Source: Acidobacteriaceae bacterium
Lineage (GTDB): Bacteria; Acidobacteriota; Terriglobia; Terriglobales; Acidobacteriaceae
Direction: 5' to 3'
Length of the DNA: 8,613 nucleotides
Assembly: GCA_027364815.1 (NCBI GenBank)
Contig: DAHXOQ010000111.1
Coordinates: 1-8,613 of the forward strand
Shown: positions 5,853 through 8,613 of the stretch, piece after piece
How the letters are laid out: each line of letters begins with the position of its first letter
How positions within the stretch are numbered: the stretch's first letter is position 1
The notes under the pieces: generated by a model
Seen by the model: only the letters and a program-made list of their open reading frames with translations
What the model was told of the DNA's origin: nothing
The model's database searches: none
Program-made: the position numbers and the translations under genes

Positions 5853-7097
5853 TTAGCTCAACACCACCAGCTTCGCTTTCTTTCCCAACCGAATCTGCAA
5901 CTTCACCTCTGCGGCCCCATCAACCGCCAGCGTCGCCTTCTCCGCAACCTCATCGTTCACCTTCACCGCGCCCTCTTTGAGTTTCCTCTGCGCCTCTGCA
6001 TTGGAAGCCGTCAATCCGCAAGCCGTCAAAACCGCAGCCAGCTTGATCGTCACGCCGCCCTCACCAACAAATTCCGCCAGCTTCAAATGCACTTCCTCAA
6101 CATTCTCGCTGAACCCCTTCTGCTGGAACATCCGTGCCCAATTCTCATCCGCCGACTGCGCCGCCGCCTCAGTATGAAATCCCGCCGTAATCATCCGCGC
6201 CAGGCTCTTCTTCACTTCCATCGGATGTAGCACGCCTGAGAGAACATCCGCCTGCATCTTCTCAATTTCAGAAATTCTCAAATCCGTCAGCAAAGAAAAA
6301 TACTTCCACATCAACTCATCGCTGATGCTCATCAACTTCCCATACATCTCATCGGGCGCTTCATTAATCCCAATCGCATTCCCCAGCGACTTCGACATCT
6401 TCTGCACGCCGTCAAGCCCTTCAATAATCGGCGTCATCAGCACAATCTGCGGCTTCTGCCCGTAAACCCTCTGCAATTCGCGCCCGCACAGCAAATTAAA
6501 TTTCTGATCCGTCCCGCCCAGCTCCACATCCGATTCCAGCGCCACCGAATCATACCCCTGCATCACGGGATACAAAAACTCATGCAGGCTGATCGGCTGC
6601 TCGGCCTCATAACGCTTGTGAAAATCATCCCGCTCCAGCATCTGAGAAACCGTAAAATTCGCTGTCAGCCGGATAATCTTTTCATACCCCAGCTTGTCAA
6701 GCCACTCGCTGTTGAAGCGCACCTCGGTCGCGTCTTTATCTAAAATTTTGAAATCCTTGTCCAGATACGTCTTCGCGTTCTCATCAATCTGCTCGCGCGT
6801 CAGTGGCTTCCGCGTCACATTGCGTCCCGTCGGATCGCCGATCAGCGAGGTAAAATCCCCCACCAGGAAAATCACCGTGTGCCCCAACTGCTGAAAGTGC
6901 CTGAGCTTCCGCATCAGCACCGTATGCCCCAGGTGCAGGTCCGGCGACGGCGGGTCAAACCCCGCCTTCACGCGCAGCGGGCGTCCGGTCTTGCGGCTCT
7001 CTTCAAGCCGTTCTTTGAGATCCGAAAATCGAATAATCTCCGCCGCGCCTTTTTGCAGCAGATCAAGTTGTTCTTCTACAGGAGGAAATGTTTGCAT
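5853..7097 (-). CDS. tyrS: Tyrosyl-tRNA synthetase
   Basis: This class I synthetase charges tRNA-Tyr with tyrosine in the cytosol. The product has 414 residues, normal for the bacterial enzyme. The HIGH motif is HLGH at 55-58 within AGFDPPSPDLHLGHT, which has PPS where PTA is usual. Tyrosine-pocket residues lie in YPVMQGYD at 176-183 and GGTDQ at 194-198. The KMSKS loop is at 233-237, and a C-terminal S4 RNA-binding domain occupies about 349-414. The overall pattern fits the TyrZ-like subgroup better than the E. coli TyrS type. The ATG at 7095-7097 was chosen because the family N-terminus starts there; a TTG at 7172 would add 25 unsupported residues. Only a weak AAAGAG lies 2 nt before the ATG. 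It is convergent with the YbjN-like gene and divergent from the YjbR gene. No T-box is seen. Confidence 0.98.
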   Translation of the reverse strand: MQTFPPVEEQLDLLQKGAAEIIRFSDLKERLEESRKTGRPLRVKAGFDPPSPDLHLGHTVLMRKLRHFQQLGHTVIFLVGDFTSLIGDPTGRNVTRKPLTREQIDENAKTYLDKDFKILDKDATEVRFNSEWLDKLGYEKIIRLTANFTVSQMLERDDFHKRYEAEQPISLHEFLYPVMQGYDSVALESDVELGGTDQKFNLLCGRELQRVYGQKPQIVLMTPIIEGLDGVQKMSKSLGNAIGINEAPDEMYGKLMSISDELMWKYFSLLTDLRISEIEKMQADVLSGVLHPMEVKKSLARMITAGFHTEAAAQSADENWARMFQQKGFSENVEEVHLKLAEFVGEGGVTIKLAAVLTACGLTASNAEAQRKLKEGAVKVNDEVAEKATLAVDGAAEVKLQIRLGKKAKLVVLS

Positions 7098-7106
7098 GAC
7101 TCTTTG

Positions 7107-7112
7107 AGTATA
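7107..7112 (-). promoter_or_regulatory. -10 hexamer close to the tyrS start
   Basis: TATACT on the minus strand matches five of six consensus bases and ends 9 nt before the tyrS ATG. The start point would fall at about 7100, giving a leader of only a few bases. The -35 region at 17-nt spacing (GTTCAT, 7130-7135) is poor, so this call depends mainly on the -10. Confidence 0.4.
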
Positions 7113-7185
7113 AATTCGACAGGGTCCAGATGAACGGGATTCTCTCGTTGCAATGATTCCTCTTTTCTGCAACCAACAATTTCGC

Positions 7186-7191
7186 TAAACT
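7186..7191 (+). promoter_or_regulatory. -10-like hexamer close to the YjbR-family start
   Basis: TAAACT (four of six consensus bases) ends 8 nt before the ATG at 7200, and no Shine-Dalgarno is visible. This spacing is the usual signature of a leaderless start. No good -35 is seen. Confidence 0.3.
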
Positions 7192-7199
7192 CTCAGTCC

Positions 7200-7619
7200 A
7201 TGGACAACGAACGCATCCGCGCCATCTGCTTCTCCCTTCCCCACGTTGCTGAAACCGTCAACTGGGGCCACCACCTCGTCTACTGGGTCGGCGACCGCGA
7301 AATCGGCGGCAAAATGTTCGCTATGACTGACCTCGACGGAACAGGCTACGGAAAGCTCCTCTTCCACGCCGGCGAAGAACGCTTTCACGATTATCTCGAG
7401 CACGAAGGCCTCGTTGCCTCGCCCTATCTCGCCAAAGCCAAGTGGGTCACCATGCTCCAGTGGAATTCACTCCCCGCGCGCGAAATCGAAGAGGCTCTCG
7501 CCAATGCCCACGCGCTGATCTTCGCCAGGCTCCCCGCCAGCACCCAAAAAATTCTCGCCCTCCCGGCAGCCGTACGCCAATCATCCGCGCAGCAAAAGCC
7601 AAAGCGGCAGAAAAGCTGA
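7200..7619 (+). CDS. MmcQ/YjbR-family protein (frame probably broken at the C-terminus)
   Basis: The predicted product has 139 residues. Residues 1 to about 120 fit the YjbR/MmcQ family (also known as DUF419), small alpha/beta proteins with a CyaY-like fold often labelled DNA-binding. Landmarks are the N-terminal helix MDNERIRAICFSLPHVAETV, the central GGKMFAM strand, and the SPYLAKAKWVTM and LPAREIEEALANAHALIFARLP segments. The molecular function is not established. The ATG at 7200 has no Shine-Dalgarno but a -10-like element just upstream. After residue 120 this frame gives QSSAQQKPKRQKS and stops, while the -1 frame stays open for another 60 codons with a clear Lys/Ala/Pro-rich tail. One missing base between about 7560 and 7616 would explain this, and the intact protein would have about 200 residues. 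Confidence 0.88.
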   Translation: MDNERIRAICFSLPHVAETVNWGHHLVYWVGDREIGGKMFAMTDLDGTGYGKLLFHAGEERFHDYLEHEGLVASPYLAKAKWVTMLQWNSLPAREIEEALANAHALIFARLPASTQKILALPAAVRQSSAQQKPKRQKS

Positions 7620-7801
7620 AGGCCGAAGAAATCGCATTGGGAAGGAAGAAAAAAATCTTCGGCGCAAAAAAATCCGCCTCACAAAAACCCACACCCGTAA
7701 AAACTTCAAAACATCCAACCAAAGAGAAAAAAAACACCACCCCTGCGAAGAAAAAGCCAGCTCCCGCAAAGAAAATTCAAACCCCAACCAGAAAAAAATA
7801 A
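7580..7801 (+). other. Out-of-frame Lys-rich, histone-H1-like tail of the YjbR-family gene
   Basis: This frame, -1 relative to the YjbR frame, encodes about 73 residues ending at TAA 7799-7801. It begins IIRAAKAKAAEKLKAEE and continues through GRKKKIFGAKKS to TTPAKKKPAPAKKIQTPTRKK. The composition (Lys, Ala, Pro, Thr) is like bacterial histone-H1-like tails. The only ATG in the frame is at 7442, inside the YjbR domain, and no good start is near the tail itself, so it is unlikely to be a separate gene. It most likely belongs to the YjbR-family protein, lost through a real indel or a sequencing error. No canonical slippery heptamer for programmed -1 frameshifting was found before the 7617 stop. 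Confidence 0.6.
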
Positions 7802-7885
7802 GTTCTCTCTAATAATTCCCCACCCGCTCCGGCCAGCATCGTGCCCCTCTCATCCCGGGCCGCTCAATCTCCCGGGGTGCAAATC

Positions 7886-8613
7886 TTGCCGACACATTTT
7901 CCAACCCGCAATGTTGATCCTGAATCAGAACGCATCTCCGCGCTCCATCACGCGCTCCTCTTTCTTCTCTCCGCCGTCGCTCTCCTCATCCTCACTGTAA
8001 CAATCGCCCGCCCCCAGGAAAAATCTGTCGAAACCTACCCCAACATCCACAACCTACCCATCCGTCTCCGCCTCGTCGATGGTCACTCTGGATGCGAAAT
8101 CAGCGGCATGCAACTCACACTCACCGGTGGCTATGATGAGCGCGACCTGAAACTCAAAATGTGGACCGCCGAAATCAAAACCGACTCGCATGGCGAAGCC
8201 ACTCTCCCCCGCATGATCGCAAACCTTCCACTGCTCACCATCAAAGGCGCGCACCTTTCCGCATGTGAAGGCCAGCCCAGGCAGGGCTACTACAGCATCG
8301 AAGAAATTCGTAACCAGGGATTGAGCACCGTCAACGGCTGCGGCGACTCTGATCATGACTCTCCGCCGGGCACCTTCACCCTCATCGTCGAGCGCAAATC
8401 GAATGACGCAATAATCGAGAAAAACGCCGATCTCACAACCCTCAAATCCAATTCCAAAAACAATCACAAGAAAATCGATTCCACCAACAAAAAACTCACT
8501 CCCGTTGCATCCGCTCCTGCTAAAATCTCCACCGTCGAAACATCCAACTCCATCAATCCCGCGCAACTCAAATTCACGGCCCCGCAAACCCTGCTCCAGC
8601 AGCCAACTCCCAT
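7886..8613 (+). CDS. Exported or membrane-anchored hypothetical protein (3' end beyond window)
   Basis: The frame is open from the stop at 7799-7801 to the window end. I place the start provisionally at TTG 7886, with a GGGG stretch 8 nt upstream; GTG at 7841 or 7877 are alternatives, and no in-frame ATG precedes the hydrophobic segment. Residues 23-41 (ALLFLLSAVALLILTVTIA) form a signal sequence or membrane anchor. Residues about 55-165 look like a beta-sandwich, beginning LPIRLRLVDGHSGCEISGMQ, with C127 (in HLSACEG) and C152 (in NGCG) as a possible disulfide. The pattern YYSIEEIRNQG..NGC..PGTFTLIVER recalls an unnamed family I associate with Acidobacteriota. A low-complexity Asn/Lys/Ser/Thr linker follows from about 170. 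The function is unknown. Confidence 0.7.
   Translation, partial: MPTHFPTRNVDPESERISALHHALLFLLSAVALLILTVTIARPQEKSVETYPNIHNLPIRLRLVDGHSGCEISGMQLTLTGGYDERDLKLKMWTAEIKTDSHGEATLPRMIANLPLLTIKGAHLSACEGQPRQGYYSIEEIRNQGLSTVNGCGDSDHDSPPGTFTLIVERKSNDAIIEKNADLTTLKSNSKNNHKKIDSTNKKLTPVASAPAKISTVETSNSINPAQLKFTAPQTLLQQPTP

Noticed and set aside
7098..7172. 25-residue upstream extension of TyrRS from a TTG
   Set aside because: The added residues have no family match and the ATG at 7097 gives the normal enzyme length.
8054..8587. Minus-strand open frame of 177 codons near the right edge
   Set aside because: The plus-strand frame shows a signal or anchor segment and domain-like pattern, while the minus frame is a Gly/Phe/Asp-rich shadow with no family features.

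Overview
The window looks like a core chromosomal segment of an Acidobacteriota (Terriglobia-like) bacterium. The taxonomic call is an inference. It rests on the EF-Tu N-terminus, on the style of the exported hypothetical protein at the right edge, and on a palindromic intergenic element of a kind I associate with that phylum. No phage, transposon, CRISPR, tRNA or rRNA feature is visible, and I found no convincing previously undescribed multi-gene system.

Left half (1-4116, minus strand): a canonical str operon in the order rpsL-rpsG-fusA-tuf. These genes encode ribosomal proteins uS12 and uS7 and elongation factors EF-G and EF-Tu; tuf is cut by the window edge. rpsL (TTG) and fusA (GTG) use non-ATG starts, each backed by a good Shine-Dalgarno. 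A strong-looking promoter with an A/T-rich upstream block lies at 4023-4051. If it is used, the operon has a leader of nearly 480 nt with several short inverted repeats.

Middle (4117-5852): a nested two-stem intrinsic terminator (about 4117-4179) ends a minus-strand gene for a small unknown lipoprotein (4213-4812). Across a 322-bp divergent gap lies a plus-strand gene for a secreted YbjN-like protein (5135-5668), with a well-formed sigma70-type promoter. The gap before tyrS holds a degenerate tandem repeat of about 14-bp period and a 14-bp-arm palindrome.

Right part (5853-8613): tyrS, a tyrosyl-tRNA synthetase on the minus strand, is divergent from a YjbR/MmcQ-family gene on the plus strand. 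Both have -10-like hexamers only 8-9 nt upstream of their ATG, which suggests leaderless or near-leaderless transcripts. The YjbR frame stops at 7619, but a lysine-rich histone-H1-like tail stays open in another frame to 7801, so a frameshift is suspected. The last gene, partial at the window end, encodes a membrane-anchored or secreted protein of unknown function.

Functionally the window is mostly translation machinery (uS12, uS7, EF-G, EF-Tu, TyrRS) next to lineage-specific envelope proteins.
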